Virus record (IMG/VR): IMGVR_UViG_3300044617_001092
Span: 1-35,854 of that record
From: a virus
Strand: one strand, 5' to 3'
DNA: 35,854 bases
A program made the translations under genes and the position numbers. The notes under the pieces are model-generated. The model searched no databases and was not told the DNA's origin. It worked only from the letters and a program-made list of their open reading frames with translations. Of this stretch, positions 15,839 through 22,052 are shown one piece after another (within the stretch, counting starts at the first letter, position 1; every line of letters starts with the position of its first letter).

Positions 15839-18178
15839 ATGAGTGAGGATCGCAAAGACTTTATCGACTACATCACAGGCTTGACGGACGTGGACGGCGA
15901 GACCGTCCTGCTGCTCAAGCAGAAGCCTAAGAAGGATGGTGAGGGCAACATCATCTACCACGGCGACGGCGCTCCAAAGGCGGTCTTCCCCGCGTTCCTG
16001 CCCGACAAGGCGCGCATCAAGGACGGCGAGGCGTGGTATGTGAACACCGGCTCGTTTGTCGTTGACCGCTTCGAGGACGGCAAGCCAAGCGCGAAGGCTG
16101 AGAATTGCGAATACGTCCTGTTCATGATGCTGGACGACATCGGCACCAAGTCGAAAGAGCCGCCGCTGCCGCCGACGTGGATCATGGAGACCAGCGCCGG
16201 CTCGTTCCAGTGGGGCTACGCCTTCAGCCAGCAGCCGACCAAGCACGAGTTCACCGCCGCCATCAAGGCCATCGCCGAGGCGGGCTACACCGACCCCGGC
16301 GCGACCAACGCCGTGCGCAACTGCCGCATCCCCGGCAGCGTCAATCTGAAGCAGGGCCGTGACCTGTTCCCCGCGCGGCTGGTCGAGTTCCACACTGACC
16401 GCGAGTATACGCTGGCCGAGATTTGCGAAGCGCTGGACGTGACGCCTGCCGAGCCAGACACGGCCGAGTTCCGCCGCATCGCCATCCGCGACACCGGCGG
16501 CGACACGGTGCTGCAATGGCTGTCCGACAACAACCTTGTGCTGACCAAGGTCAACAATGAGGGCTGGTGCGGCGTGGTCTGCCCCAACCATGCCGAGCAT
16601 ACGGACGGCAACATCGAAGGCCGTTACAAGCCGCTGGATCGCTCCTACTGCTGCTATCACGGCCACTGCCAGCACATTGACAGCCGCACCTTCCTTGAGT
16701 GGGTCGCCGAGAACGACGGCCCGAAGGTGACGCCCGGCTTGCGCGAGGAGTTGCTGACCGAGCGGCTGCGCCTGATGAGCGAGAAAATCCAGCCGACCGA
16801 CGCCTTCCCTGACGAGGCGGCCGCGCGCATCCGTGAGGTCGAGCGCAAGGAAGCCGGGCGGCTGGAGCGTTCGGAGTGGTTCGATCGGTTCGCCTACGTC
16901 CAGTCGGACGATGCCTATTTCGACATGGTGACGCGGCGCGAGGTGGCGCGGGGTGTGTTCAACGCGCTGTTCCGCCACGTCGATTGCCGGTCGGTGCACA
17001 ACAAGAAGAAGCCGGTGCAGGCGGCCACCTATTTCGACGAGCGGCGGCAGGAATACGGCGCGAAGGCGCTGATCGGCGTGACGTTCGCGCCGGGCGAAGA
17101 TGTGCTGGTGACGCGCGACGGGCTGGTCTACGGCAATCGGTGGGTCAACCATCGCCCCGACATGAGCGGTTCCGATCAGATGTCCGACGCCGACGTGGAG
17201 CGCTGGCTTGACCACTGCCGCGTGCTGGTGCCCGACGATAAAGAGTTGGCGCACGTCCTCAACGTTATGGCCTACAAGGTGCAGCACCCCAACGTGAAGA
17301 TCAATCACGCGGTGCTGCACGGCGGCGACGAGGGCAGCGGCAAGGACACCATGTGGGCGCCGTTCCTGTGGGCCATCGGCGGGCCGCACCAGCACAACAG
17401 GTCGATCATTGAGACCGGCGGTCTGGACAGCCAGTGGGGTTATGGTCTTGAGGCCGAGGTGGTCATCCTCAACGAGTTGAAGGAACCCGAGGCGCGCGAG
17501 CGCCGGGCGCTGGCTAACAAGCTAAAGCCGATCATCGCCGCACCGCCGGAGACGATCTCCATCAACCGCAAGGGGCTGCACCCTTACGAGATGCTCAACC
17601 GCTTGCAGGTGATTGCCTTTACCAACGACCCGTTGCCGATCACGATACCGACGCAGGATCGCCGCTGGTTCTGCCTGTGGTCGCACGCGCCGCGCATGGC
17701 CGAGGACGCAGGGCCGGCGCTGTGGGCGTGGTATAAGTCAGGCGGCTTCGAAAAGGTCGCCGCGTGGCTGTGGCAGCGCGACGTGACGCGCTTCAACCCA
17801 GCGGGCGCACCGCCGGTGACGGAATGGAAACTCAACATGGTCGAGCATGGCCTGTCGGTTGCCGAGAGCTATCTGGTGGACATGCTGCGCGGGCGCACGA
17901 GCGTGTTTTCGCGGGGCGTTATTGGTGGGCCGTTCCACAAGGTGTGCGACACCATCGCCAGCAGTCTCCCGGCTGGCACGAAAGTGCCGCAGGCGGCGCT
18001 GCTGCACGCCTTCAAGGAAGCGGGCTGGATCGACTGCGGTCGGATCGCGTCGGTCGAATACGCGACAAAGAAACAAATCTTCGCCGCGCCGGACATGCTT
18101 ACCAAGCACAGCAAGAGCGAATTGCGCCGCATGGTGGAATATGTTGCACCTTCCGACGGCGGTGTGGTAAAGACCTGA
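15839..18178 (+). CDS. Primase-helicase (RepB-like primase region plus DUF5906 helicase)
   Basis: The 779-residue product joins an N-terminal primase-like part (about 1-210; AFLPDKARIKDGEAWYVN, LFMMLDDIG, NCRIPGSVNLK) to a superfamily 3-like helicase. A Cys/His cluster (WCGVVCPNHAEHT, then YCCYHGHCQH; about 240-275) may bind zinc. The ATPase part has Walker A GGDEGSGKDT (about 495-504), Walker B VVILNEL (about 540) and a sensor-like VIAFTNDP (about 590), as in DUF5906/D5-like helicases. It would unwind DNA and prime synthesis for the polymerase encoded just before it. ATG 15839 is preferred over the earlier frame start at 15815, which overlaps the polymerase stop, because AAGGG lies 7 nt upstream. 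Confidence 0.85.
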   Translation: MSEDRKDFIDYITGLTDVDGETVLLLKQKPKKDGEGNIIYHGDGAPKAVFPAFLPDKARIKDGEAWYVNTGSFVVDRFEDGKPSAKAENCEYVLFMMLDDIGTKSKEPPLPPTWIMETSAGSFQWGYAFSQQPTKHEFTAAIKAIAEAGYTDPGATNAVRNCRIPGSVNLKQGRDLFPARLVEFHTDREYTLAEICEALDVTPAEPDTAEFRRIAIRDTGGDTVLQWLSDNNLVLTKVNNEGWCGVVCPNHAEHTDGNIEGRYKPLDRSYCCYHGHCQHIDSRTFLEWVAENDGPKVTPGLREELLTERLRLMSEKIQPTDAFPDEAAARIREVERKEAGRLERSEWFDRFAYVQSDDAYFDMVTRREVARGVFNALFRHVDCRSVHNKKKPVQAATYFDERRQEYGAKALIGVTFAPGEDVLVTRDGLVYGNRWVNHRPDMSGSDQMSDADVERWLDHCRVLVPDDKELAHVLNVMAYKVQHPNVKINHAVLHGGDEGSGKDTMWAPFLWAIGGPHQHNRSIIETGGLDSQWGYGLEAEVVILNELKEPEARERRALANKLKPIIAAPPETISINRKGLHPYEMLNRLQVIAFTNDPLPITIPTQDRRWFCLWSHAPRMAEDAGPALWAWYKSGGFEKVAAWLWQRDVTRFNPAGAPPVTEWKLNMVEHGLSVAESYLVDMLRGRTSVFSRGVIGGPFHKVCDTIASSLPAGTKVPQAALLHAFKEAGWIDCGRIASVEYATKKQIFAAPDMLTKHSKSELRRMVEYVAPSDGGVVKT

Positions 18179-18204
18179 GGTCAGTTTGCTCCTGACACCA
18201 GCAC

Positions 18205-18241
18205 AAAGCCCCCGGCAGTCCTCACTACTGCCGGGGGCTTT
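18205..18241. terminator. Strong rho-independent terminator between convergent operons
   Basis: AAAGCCCCCGGCAGT (18205-18219) and ACTGCCGGGGGCTTT (18227-18241) form a 15-bp stem with the 7-nt loop CCTCACT, followed by TCTTT. It ends the rightward replication operon. Since it also lies just past the last leftward minigene (stop at 18245), it may serve both strands, though the T-run is better on the + strand. Confidence 0.85.
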
Positions 18242-18244
18242 TCT

Positions 18245-18436
18245 TTATACGAGCCTCGTTACTGTCGTCTGGCCGTTTTCTGTCAGGCACTGGTAGAAGC
18301 GCCCATGCCTCACGCCGTATTGGCTGGCGTTGCTACAGATGCGCTTGGCGGCGGCGCGGTCGGGCGCTGGCAGGGTGACGGTCTCACCCACGGCCATGTG
18401 CCTGAAGGGATAGGTCGGCGGTCGTCCTACGGGCAT
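18245..18436 (-). CDS. Small protein, last gene of the minigene operon
   Basis: The 63-residue product has an ordered-looking pattern (RPPTYPFRHMAVGETVTLPA, then AAAKRICSNASQYGVRHGRF) resembling small phage proteins that pair a beta hairpin with a DNA-binding-like helix. It is not assigned to a named family. Its start overlaps the upstream gene by 10 nt, and its stop lies 4 bases from the bidirectional terminator. Confidence 0.65.
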   Translation of the reverse strand: MPVGRPPTYPFRHMAVGETVTLPAPDRAAAKRICSNASQYGVRHGRFYQCLTENGQTTVTRLV

Positions 18437-18618
18437 AGTTCGATCACCTCAATGTCGTCGATGTGCGCGACTGCGCGGCGTTTGTCGCGGGTGACGCGCC
18501 GCGTGGCGACGGTCGCCGCCCGCTCAGGGTCAGGCGCGAGGGCACGCACTGAGGTCGTCCGGCGGTGGCCGAAAGGCGTGGTGTAGGTCACGCGGCAGAA
18601 ATAGTGGAAATCGCGCAT
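18427..18618 (-). CDS. Small basic protein of the minigene operon
   Basis: The 63-residue product starts at ATG 18618 (MRDFHYFCRVTYTTPFGHRR) and is Arg-rich in its middle (ATVATRRVTRDKRRAVAH), ending in the acidic stretch DDIEVIELCP. The frame is open back to 18843, but that part is a shadow of two other small genes. It overlaps the upstream Cys-rich gene by 31 nt, the longest overlap in this operon. Function is unknown. Confidence 0.6.
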   Translation of the reverse strand: MRDFHYFCRVTYTTPFGHRRTTSVRALAPDPERAATVATRRVTRDKRRAVAHIDDIEVIELCP

Positions 18619-18758
18619 CGCTCTTGCTCCCTCTGCTTCAGCTTGTCCTTCGATTGGCAGTCGGCGCGCAGGCAGCCGCGCACACCTGCCGGGGCGATGT
18701 CGGCGCGGCAGTGGTCGCACCATATGGCCTGCGGGTGTGGCTTCAGTTGACGGGTCAT
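18588..18758 (-). CDS. Cys-rich small protein, possible zinc ribbon
   Basis: The 56-residue product carries CDHC (Cys14, Cys17), Cys29 and Cys34, the spacing of a small zinc-binding ribbon, followed by a Lys/Gln/Glu-rich helix (CQSKDKLKQREQER). It starts with a 4-nt ATGA overlap with the stop of the upstream gene. Small zinc proteins of phages often bind DNA, RNA or a host protein; which applies here is unknown. The C-terminal 10 residues are encoded in the overlap with the next gene. Confidence 0.6.
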   Translation of the reverse strand: MTRQLKPHPQAIWCDHCRADIAPAGVRGCLRADCQSKDKLKQREQERCAISTISAA

Positions 18759-18925
18759 GGTTCGGCCCTTCTAGCAAGCATCGCGTCGGCCGCGTCGTAA
18801 GCGTCGTGCGCTTCAAAACTCCAGTCGGTAGCGCAACGATCATCTTCGGTCATGGTGGCGGCGATGCCCGCGAGGGCTTGACCGGCGAACCAGTCACGCA
18901 AGGTCATGTCTTTGACGTTTGTCAC
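18755..18925 (-). CDS. Small LRDWFAGQALAG-type phage protein
   Basis: The 56-residue product contains MTLRDWFAGQALAGIAA near the start and YDAADAMLARRAEP at the end. This is a recognisable pattern of tiny, widespread phage proteins of unknown function. GTG 18925 overlaps the upstream stop as GTGA; an internal ATG six codons later is an alternative. It ends in an ATGA overlap with the next gene. The pattern repeated in unrelated phages makes this the best supported gene of the minigene operon. Confidence 0.75.
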   Translation of the reverse strand: MTNVKDMTLRDWFAGQALAGIAATMTEDDRCATDWSFEAHDAYDAADAMLARRAEP

Positions 18926-19080
18926 GCGGCGACCCTCCGCAGTAGCACTTCCATGCGGGGCAGCATCAGCAGCCCTTGCGAGCGTGCCTCGGCGGCGGCT
19001 TCCAGCTTGATCTCGCGTTCGAGCGCGGCGAGTTCGCGTTTCATGCGCGCGTAGCGGCGCAGTTTGGCGTCTAGTTTCAT
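18922..19080 (-). CDS. Short coiled-coil protein of the minigene operon
   Basis: The 52-residue product is basic and strongly helical (KLRRYARMKRELAALEREIK, then LEAAAEARSQG) and is a likely short coiled coil. ATG 19080 overlaps the upstream stop as ATGA, so the open frame extending to 19143 is not needed. No family was recognised. Confidence 0.6.
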   Translation of the reverse strand: MKLDAKLRRYARMKRELAALEREIKLEAAAEARSQGLLMLPRMEVLLRRVAA

Positions 19081-19304
19081 TTCAGATGCTCCTTGCTCTC
19101 TATCTTCATTGCGACTTGTCTGTAGCCGTGCTTGCGCAGCCACTTGATGATGGCTTCACGCTCGGCCTTCACGGCGTTGTCGATCTCAATCTGGCGGGCT
19201 GCGTGTTGCGCGTCGAGGCTGTGTTCAAACCACAGCACTTCATCGCCGTTGGATACCCAGTATTTCTCGTCACGCTCCGACCAGTTGACCTTTGGTGCTG
19301 TCAT
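19077..19304 (-). CDS. Small protein of the minigene operon, 75 residues
   Basis: The product starts at ATG 19304 (MTAPKVNWSERDEKYWVSNG) and continues with an aromatic strand (EVLWFEHSLDAQHAA) and a charged helix (AVKAEREAIIKWLRKHGYRQ). It looks like a folded alpha/beta mini-domain. Both ends overlap neighbours by 4 nt (ATGA). GGAGAG upstream of the ATG could serve as the ribosome site. Function is unknown. Confidence 0.65.
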   Translation of the reverse strand: MTAPKVNWSERDEKYWVSNGDEVLWFEHSLDAQHAARQIEIDNAVKAEREAIIKWLRKHGYRQVAMKIESKEHLK

Positions 19305-19480
19305 TTCGTCTCTCCTAATGCGGCGCGGTGATATTCGAGCGCGGCCTCTCCGACACGCTTCCACGCGGCCATTGTGTAAGCGCATGACGGTGCGCGCAGT
19401 TCAGGTGGCAACTGGTCGGGCCTGACATTCAGCCAAGCCGCCAGCATCGCCAGTTCGAGGGGTGTGCGTTCCTCACTCAC
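19301..19480 (-). CDS. Small protein of the minigene operon, 59 residues
   Basis: Starts at GTG 19480 (GTGA overlap with the upstream stop) and ends in an ATGA overlap with the next gene. The product reads as a helical protein: SEERTPLELAMLAAWLNVRP, then LRAPSCAYTMAAWKRVGEAA. It falls just under a 60-residue ORF cut-off and is easily missed. Function is unknown. Confidence 0.6.
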   Translation of the reverse strand: MSEERTPLELAMLAAWLNVRPDQLPPELRAPSCAYTMAAWKRVGEAALEYHRAALGETK

Positions 19481-19602
19481 CAGTCGTTTTCCTCTTCTAT
19501 TAGGTCGGCCATATGCTCACGCATCCATGCGCGGCGGCGTATCTCGGCCATGTAGTCGGCTTGCCGCTCGGCCCACTCGGCTAGGTAGCGGTCGGGGATC
19601 AC
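19477..19602 (-). CDS. Short charged protein, 41 residues
   Basis: GTG 19602 overlaps the upstream stop as GTGA and has the best Shine-Dalgarno sequence of this operon, AAGGAGG, 7 nt upstream. The product is helical and rich in Arg, Glu and Trp (RYLAEWAERQADYMAEIRRR, ending DLIEEENDW). The frame continues upstream to 19725 but runs through the gene before it. Function is unknown. Confidence 0.6.
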   Translation of the reverse strand: MIPDRYLAEWAERQADYMAEIRRRAWMREHMADLIEEENDW

Positions 19603-19769
19603 TGGTCGCCTCCTTTGCGGGCCAGAACCACGCAGGTAAGGCCCCAGACCATCGCTTCGACAATCGCAGTGTCGCGCAGCGACCATCCGAACGCCTTGGT
19701 GCAAAACAGATGGGCCAAAAGCCAAACACTCATGCCGACGGTAAAACGAACAATTCGGTTGTCGGTCAT
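19599..19769 (-). CDS. Small two-segment membrane protein
   Basis: The 56-residue product, starting at ATG 19769, has two hydrophobic stretches, about residues 8-22 (RFTVGMSVWLLAHLF) and 35-50 (AIVEAMVWGLTCVVLA), with a short polar link and a basic end. It is predicted to sit in the inner membrane. It is followed by another membrane peptide gene and coupled to both neighbours by ATGA/GTGA overlaps. Superinfection exclusion or host envelope interference are possible roles but unproven. Confidence 0.6.
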   Translation of the reverse strand: MTDNRIVRFTVGMSVWLLAHLFCTKAFGWSLRDTAIVEAMVWGLTCVVLARKGGDQ

Positions 19770-19879
19770 GTCAGGCTCCATACGATGAGTGCCCCCAGCG
19801 CGATCAGATACGCGCCCAGCAGGCAGAGAATGACGGCCCAAGCGATGCTGGCCTCTCGGTCAAAAGGTTCGTGGGACAT
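19766..19879 (-). CDS. Single-segment membrane peptide, 37 residues
   Basis: ATG 19879 gives MSHEPFDREASIAWAVILCL and continues through one membrane segment (about residues 12-33, ending LGALIVWSLT). The charged N-terminus suggests it faces the cytoplasm. It overlaps the next gene by ATGA and the tiny upstream ORF by a TAATG junction; a GGAGG lies a short way upstream. Function is unknown. Confidence 0.55.
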   Translation of the reverse strand: MSHEPFDREASIAWAVILCLLGAYLIALGALIVWSLT

Positions 19880-19941
19880 TAGCCCAAATCCTCCAGAATG
19901 AGCGCCAGCGCTGCCAGCGCCAGCGCAAACACTACGGCCAT
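19879..19941 (-). CDS. Putative 20-residue hydrophobic peptide
   Basis: ATG 19941 overlaps the upstream stop as TGATG, and the TAA at 19881-19879 overlaps the next ATG as TAATG. The peptide (MAVVFALALAALALILEDLG) is almost wholly hydrophobic and would span a membrane once. The exact fit between neighbours is the main evidence. It may be only a coupling leader. Confidence 0.4.
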   Translation of the reverse strand: MAVVFALALAALALILEDLG

Positions 19942-20183
19942 CACGCATCGGCCTCGGCGTCATAGAACGCCTTCAGGTCGGCCATCAGCACATCCACACG
20001 CGCGTCCAGTTCATCGACTGTCGCGCGCAGGTCGGCATTCTCGGCCTCAGCGTTTTCGAGTTCTTCCAGCCGTTCGCCTAGGGCGATGGCCAGTTCGTGC
20101 GGGCAGTCCCGCGCGGCTTCGATCAGTGTGCGGGTCGAGAGCGCGCGCCAATCGGTGCGGTCATGGGTTGGGTTGTAGGTCAT
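19941..20183 (-). CDS. Coiled-coil protein of the minigene operon, 80 residues
   Basis: The product begins MTYNPTHDRTDWRALSTRTL and contains a long acidic heptad-like helix (LEELENAEAENADLRATVDE, then LDARVDVLMADLKAFYDAE), a clear coiled coil. It probably forms dimers. ATG 20183 overlaps the upstream stop by 4 nt. No known family is recognised. Confidence 0.7.
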   Translation of the reverse strand: MTYNPTHDRTDWRALSTRTLIEAARDCPHELAIALGERLEELENAEAENADLRATVDELDARVDVLMADLKAFYDAEADA

Positions 20184-20398
20184 GCGTCGGTTTCCTCTTC
20201 ATAATGGCTTTTGACCATGTCGAGCACGAGCGAAACGCTCGCCTGTCCCTCGTAGGTGTCGAGCAGGTGCAACAGGTCGGTGATCAGGTCGGTGATGTCC
20301 TCATCAGGCGCGTTGAGCGTTCCACGGGCGTTGCAGTAGGCGTTGAGCGCCTCGCCCGCGAGGTAGACGCGTTGGGCGTGTGCGTCAGTGTCAGTCAT
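20180..20398 (-). CDS. Small acidic helical protein, 72 residues
   Basis: ATG 20398 starts MTDTDAHAQRVYLAGEALNA; the middle is acidic (DEDITDLITDLLHLLDTYEG) and the end is KSHYEEETDA. Its helices and negative charge would suit a DNA mimic or a protein-binding role, but this is speculation. It overlaps the upstream gene by 8 nt and the next by 4 nt. The frame running back to 20524 lies in the upstream gene and is not supported. Confidence 0.65.
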   Translation of the reverse strand: MTDTDAHAQRVYLAGEALNAYCNARGTLNAPDEDITDLITDLLHLLDTYEGQASVSLVLDMVKSHYEEETDA

Positions 20399-20609
20399 TG
20401 GGAATTCCTTGTGCTTTGTTAAGCGCGGCGTCCGCTTGTGCGTGCAGTTTGTCCAACAAGCGCCAAGCGCTCGGCGGTGCGTAGCCATGCACGGCGAGCG
20501 CGTGCGTCCATGTGGCGAGGTCATCCAGCGCGGTGAACAGGTCGGTCAATGCGTCCGCCTGCAAGCGCGCCACTTCGACGTATAGCTTTAGCTGTTTATT
20601 GTCGGCCAT
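20391..20609 (-). CDS. Small helical protein, 72 residues
   Basis: The product (MADNKQLKLYVEVARLQADA, then LTDLFTALDDLATWTHALAV) is predicted to be nearly all helix, with a Trp/His-containing turn and no cysteine. A 24-nt gap separates it from the gene upstream, one of only three real gaps in this operon. No function recognised. Confidence 0.65.
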   Translation of the reverse strand: MADNKQLKLYVEVARLQADALTDLFTALDDLATWTHALAVHGYAPPSAWRLLDKLHAQADAALNKAQGIPND

Positions 20610-20633
20610 GCTGTTTGCTCCCGGTGGTGAATG

Positions 20634-20840
20634 TTAAAGCGTTGGGTTGGGTATGCGCCCGGCGATCATGCCGAGATATTCTTCGATCAGTTCGTTATCG
20701 TTCCATTTGTCGTAGCGCTTGCGCAGCGCTTCAGCGGCGAGGTCTTCCAGATCATCGCTAGTCAGCACATCCATCCATTGATCTATGATATCGTCGATCA
20801 TGGCGGCGCGGTCGGTGCTCGGGTTCATGTTATCCGTCAT
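20634..20840 (-). CDS. Small acidic protein, 68 residues
   Basis: The product is acidic and helical (MIDDIIDQWMDVLTSDDLED, then EEYLGMIAGRIPNPTL). ATG 20840 shares one base with the TAA of the upstream gene (TAATG). No motif or family was recognised. Confidence 0.65.
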   Translation of the reverse strand: MTDNMNPSTDRAAMIDDIIDQWMDVLTSDDLEDLAAEALRKRYDKWNDNELIEEYLGMIAGRIPNPTL

Positions 20841-21025
20841 TACAGTTCATCCTCTTCTATTGCGTAGGCCCAGCCGTCGCGCACGATACGCGCGGCGGCC
20901 GTTTCGGCGTGGTGAATGTCCGTGAAGCGCGCAGCGCACGCTTCGCAGGTGGTGGTGCGCCCGTCGGCGGCTAGGTAATGCTCGCCATCCTCGGCGTTCC
21001 ATAGCGTGACGATGTAGGTGTGCAT
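20840..21025 (-). CDS. Small protein with CxxC, 61 residues
   Basis: The product starts with a beta-like segment (MHTYIVTLWNAEDGEHYLAA), carries CEAC (Cys27, Cys30) and an His-His pair (FTDIHHAETAAAR), and ends DGWAYAIEEDEL. The CxxC and nearby histidines could bind a metal. GGAG lies a few bases upstream of ATG 21025. Function is unknown. Confidence 0.65.
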   Translation of the reverse strand: MHTYIVTLWNAEDGEHYLAADGRTTTCEACAARFTDIHHAETAAARIVRDGWAYAIEEDEL

Positions 21026-21052
21026 GGGTGTGCTCTCCTGTTGGTGTTGGTG

Positions 21053-21274
21053 TCAGGCTAGGGGTTGGCGCAGGGTTGCGTTGAAATGCTGCAACCATTG
21101 CAGCGAGGTGTAGATTTCAACGCCCGGCGTGTTGCGGCTGGCGATCCGTTCCGCGAATGCGCGGTCCCACGTTTCGAGCACGGCTGTGCCGTTGTCAGCG
21201 ATGATCCAGCTATTGCAGCGATCGCAAAGCGCGGGGACGCCATTGACGTATTCGAGTGTGGTGGTGTCAGTCAT
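21053..21274 (-). CDS. Small protein with CxxC, 73 residues
   Basis: ATG 21274 gives MTDTTTLEYVNGVPALCDRC, with CDRC (Cys17, Cys20) and conserved-looking aromatic residues (VEIYTSLQWLQHF). It resembles a mini zinc-ribbon or a small host-interaction protein. AGGAGCAACAGACC precedes the ATG, a good ribosome site. The longer frame back to 21328 overlaps the upstream micro-ORF. No family was recognised. Confidence 0.65.
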   Translation of the reverse strand: MTDTTTLEYVNGVPALCDRCNSWIIADNGTAVLETWDRAFAERIASRNTPGVEIYTSLQWLQHFNATLRQPLA

Positions 21275-21297
21275 GGTCTGTTGCTCCTGTGTTGGGG

Positions 21298-21369
21298 TTA
21301 GTTGGTGCGATACGCGGCGACGAAACACATCGCTGCGACCACAAGGATGATGAAGGCTTCAAAGGGCAT
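21298..21369 (-). CDS. First ORF of the leftward operon, 23-residue membrane peptide
   Basis: ATG 21369 is preceded by AAGGAG. The peptide (MPFEAFIILVVAAMCFVAAY, then RTN) is a single membrane span with a basic end. It is the first ORF downstream of the putative leftward promoter at 21399-21427. Its good ribosome site and position support translation, although a peptide this short could be a leader. Confidence 0.5.
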   Translation of the reverse strand: MPFEAFIILVVAAMCFVAAYRTN

Positions 21370-21398
21370 CGTCTGTTTGCTCCTTGTTGATGAACCTT

Positions 21399-21427
21399 CT
21401 AATGAACCCTCAAATGCACCCTGTCAA
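21399..21427 (-). promoter_or_regulatory. Putative leftward promoter of the minigene operon
   Basis: Read on the - strand, a perfect -35 box TTGACA (complement of 21422-21427) lies 17 nt before CATTAG (complement of 21399-21404), a weak -10. A flanking inverted repeat, TGTCA at 21422-21426 and TGACA at 21439-21443, overlaps the -35 and might be a repressor site. Transcription would begin about 20 nt before the first ORF (21369). Confidence 0.5.
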
Positions 21428-21493
21428 CATAAAAAGTGTGACAAAATGCGTGAAAAGCCAAATGACCCAGAAATGTCGCAGATTTTATGTCGT

Positions 21494-21513
21494 TACTTAC
21501 ACGAGTGTAAGTA
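21494..21513. promoter_or_regulatory. Perfect 20-bp palindrome, candidate operator 1
   Basis: TACTTACAC and GTGTAAGTA flank GA, giving perfect 9-bp arms. Half-site-like AGTGTGAC and AGTGTTAC stretches lie nearby (about 21435 and 21526). It lies about 70 bp upstream of the putative leftward -35 box and inside the CTGGGTCAT array, so it is a good candidate for a regulator dimer site. Confidence 0.6.
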
Positions 21514-21675
21514 GTGCAACCGAAAGTGTTACATTCTGGGTAGTGCTGGGTAGAATTCTGGGTCATGAAAATACGGGCGATGACCCAGAGAAAATGCGCG
21601 GCGTCGCAACGGCTTAGCTATAACATTGGCTATCTGGGTCATTAGAAAGATAACAACCCAGAGATTGTATAGTTG

Positions 21676-21692
21676 TTAAGAATGGTTCTTAA
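21676..21692. promoter_or_regulatory. Perfect palindrome next to a TATAAT box, candidate operator 2
   Basis: TTAAGAA-TGG-TTCTTAA is a 17-bp palindrome with 7-bp arms. It is followed 11 nt later by TATAAT (21704-21709), the best -10 sequence in the region, and TTAAGA (21676-21681) could act as a -35 for the overlapping TATATT at 21699-21704. The rightward transcript would run toward the terminase genes. Because ATTATAAT is self-complementary, direction is uncertain. Confidence 0.5.
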
Positions 21693-21732
21693 GTAGCGTA
21701 TATTATAATGAGGTGGGCGCAATCAGATGACC

Positions 21733-21747
21733 TAGATTGCCAATCTA
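21733..21747. promoter_or_regulatory. Perfect 15-bp palindrome, candidate operator 3
   Basis: TAGATTG-C-CAATCTA has perfect 7-bp arms around one base. It is overlapped by a wider inverted pair, TTGCCAA (21737-21743) and TTGGCAA (21760-21766), and is followed by another CTGGGTCAT copy at 21781. It is likely part of the same control region. Confidence 0.5.
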
Positions 21748-21827
21748 CCCCGTATCCCTTTGGCAACGCTACGGAAAACGCTGGGTCATTCTGCAAAATG
21801 GATTGCCCAGCCCCAACCCAGCGCAGA

Positions 21828-21845
21828 CGAACCGAAACCGGTTCG
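21828..21845. promoter_or_regulatory. Small perfect hairpin in the control region
   Basis: CGAACCG (21828-21834) pairs with CGGTTCG (21839-21845) around the loop AAAC. A T-arm-like sequence follows it, but no tRNA can be folded. It might be a structural element of the control region or of a rightward leader RNA. Confidence 0.35.
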
Positions 21846-21965
21846 AGTTCGGTCGCCACGGCTACGCATTACGTTCGCGTTCTGTTCCTTATTGAAATAT
21901 TATTGCGCAGTCGCCCGGGCGTTTGCGCAATGGGCGCGCGCATCCGCGCCAGCCGAAAAGGTCAC

Positions 21966-21989
21966 GCCCAGATTGCCCAGACTGCCCAG
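21966..21989. repeat. Three tandem GCCCAG units at 9-bp spacing
   Basis: GCCCAG occurs at 21966-21971, 21975-21980 and 21984-21989. On the other strand they read CTGGGC, close to the core of the CTGGGTCAT repeat, so they may be weaker sites for the same protein. Confidence 0.45.
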
Positions 21990-22052
21990 CCGAAAGGTCA
22001 AAGCCAGCGCCGCGCAGCGCAGCGCTTTTTGCTGCAACGCAGCATCCGACAC

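Larger units (their letters stand above)
21462..21821. repeat. CTGGGTCAT iteron-like array
   Basis: The 9-mer CTGGGTCAT occurs exactly on the + strand at 21558-21566, 21634-21642 and 21781-21789, and as its complement at 21462-21470 and 21580-21588. Near copies keep CTGGG: CTGGGTAGT (21536-21544), CTGGGTAGA (21546-21554), and on the - strand at 21653-21661, 21802-21810 and 21813-21821. Copies at 21536, 21546 and 21558 are about one helical turn apart. Such arrays bind initiator or repressor proteins. No gene is supported in 21370-22179, so this is the main content of that gap. Confidence 0.75.

Noticed and set aside
15809-17395. 528-codon open frame on the - strand
   Set aside because: Shadow of the primase-helicase gene, made possible by GC-rich third positions.
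21837-21853. tRNA T-arm-like sequence (GGTTCGAGTTC), as part of a tRNA or attP site
   Set aside because: The loop looks right, but the conserved G53-C61 pair is G-T and no matching acceptor or anticodon arm exists upstream. No integrase is encoded that could use such a site.
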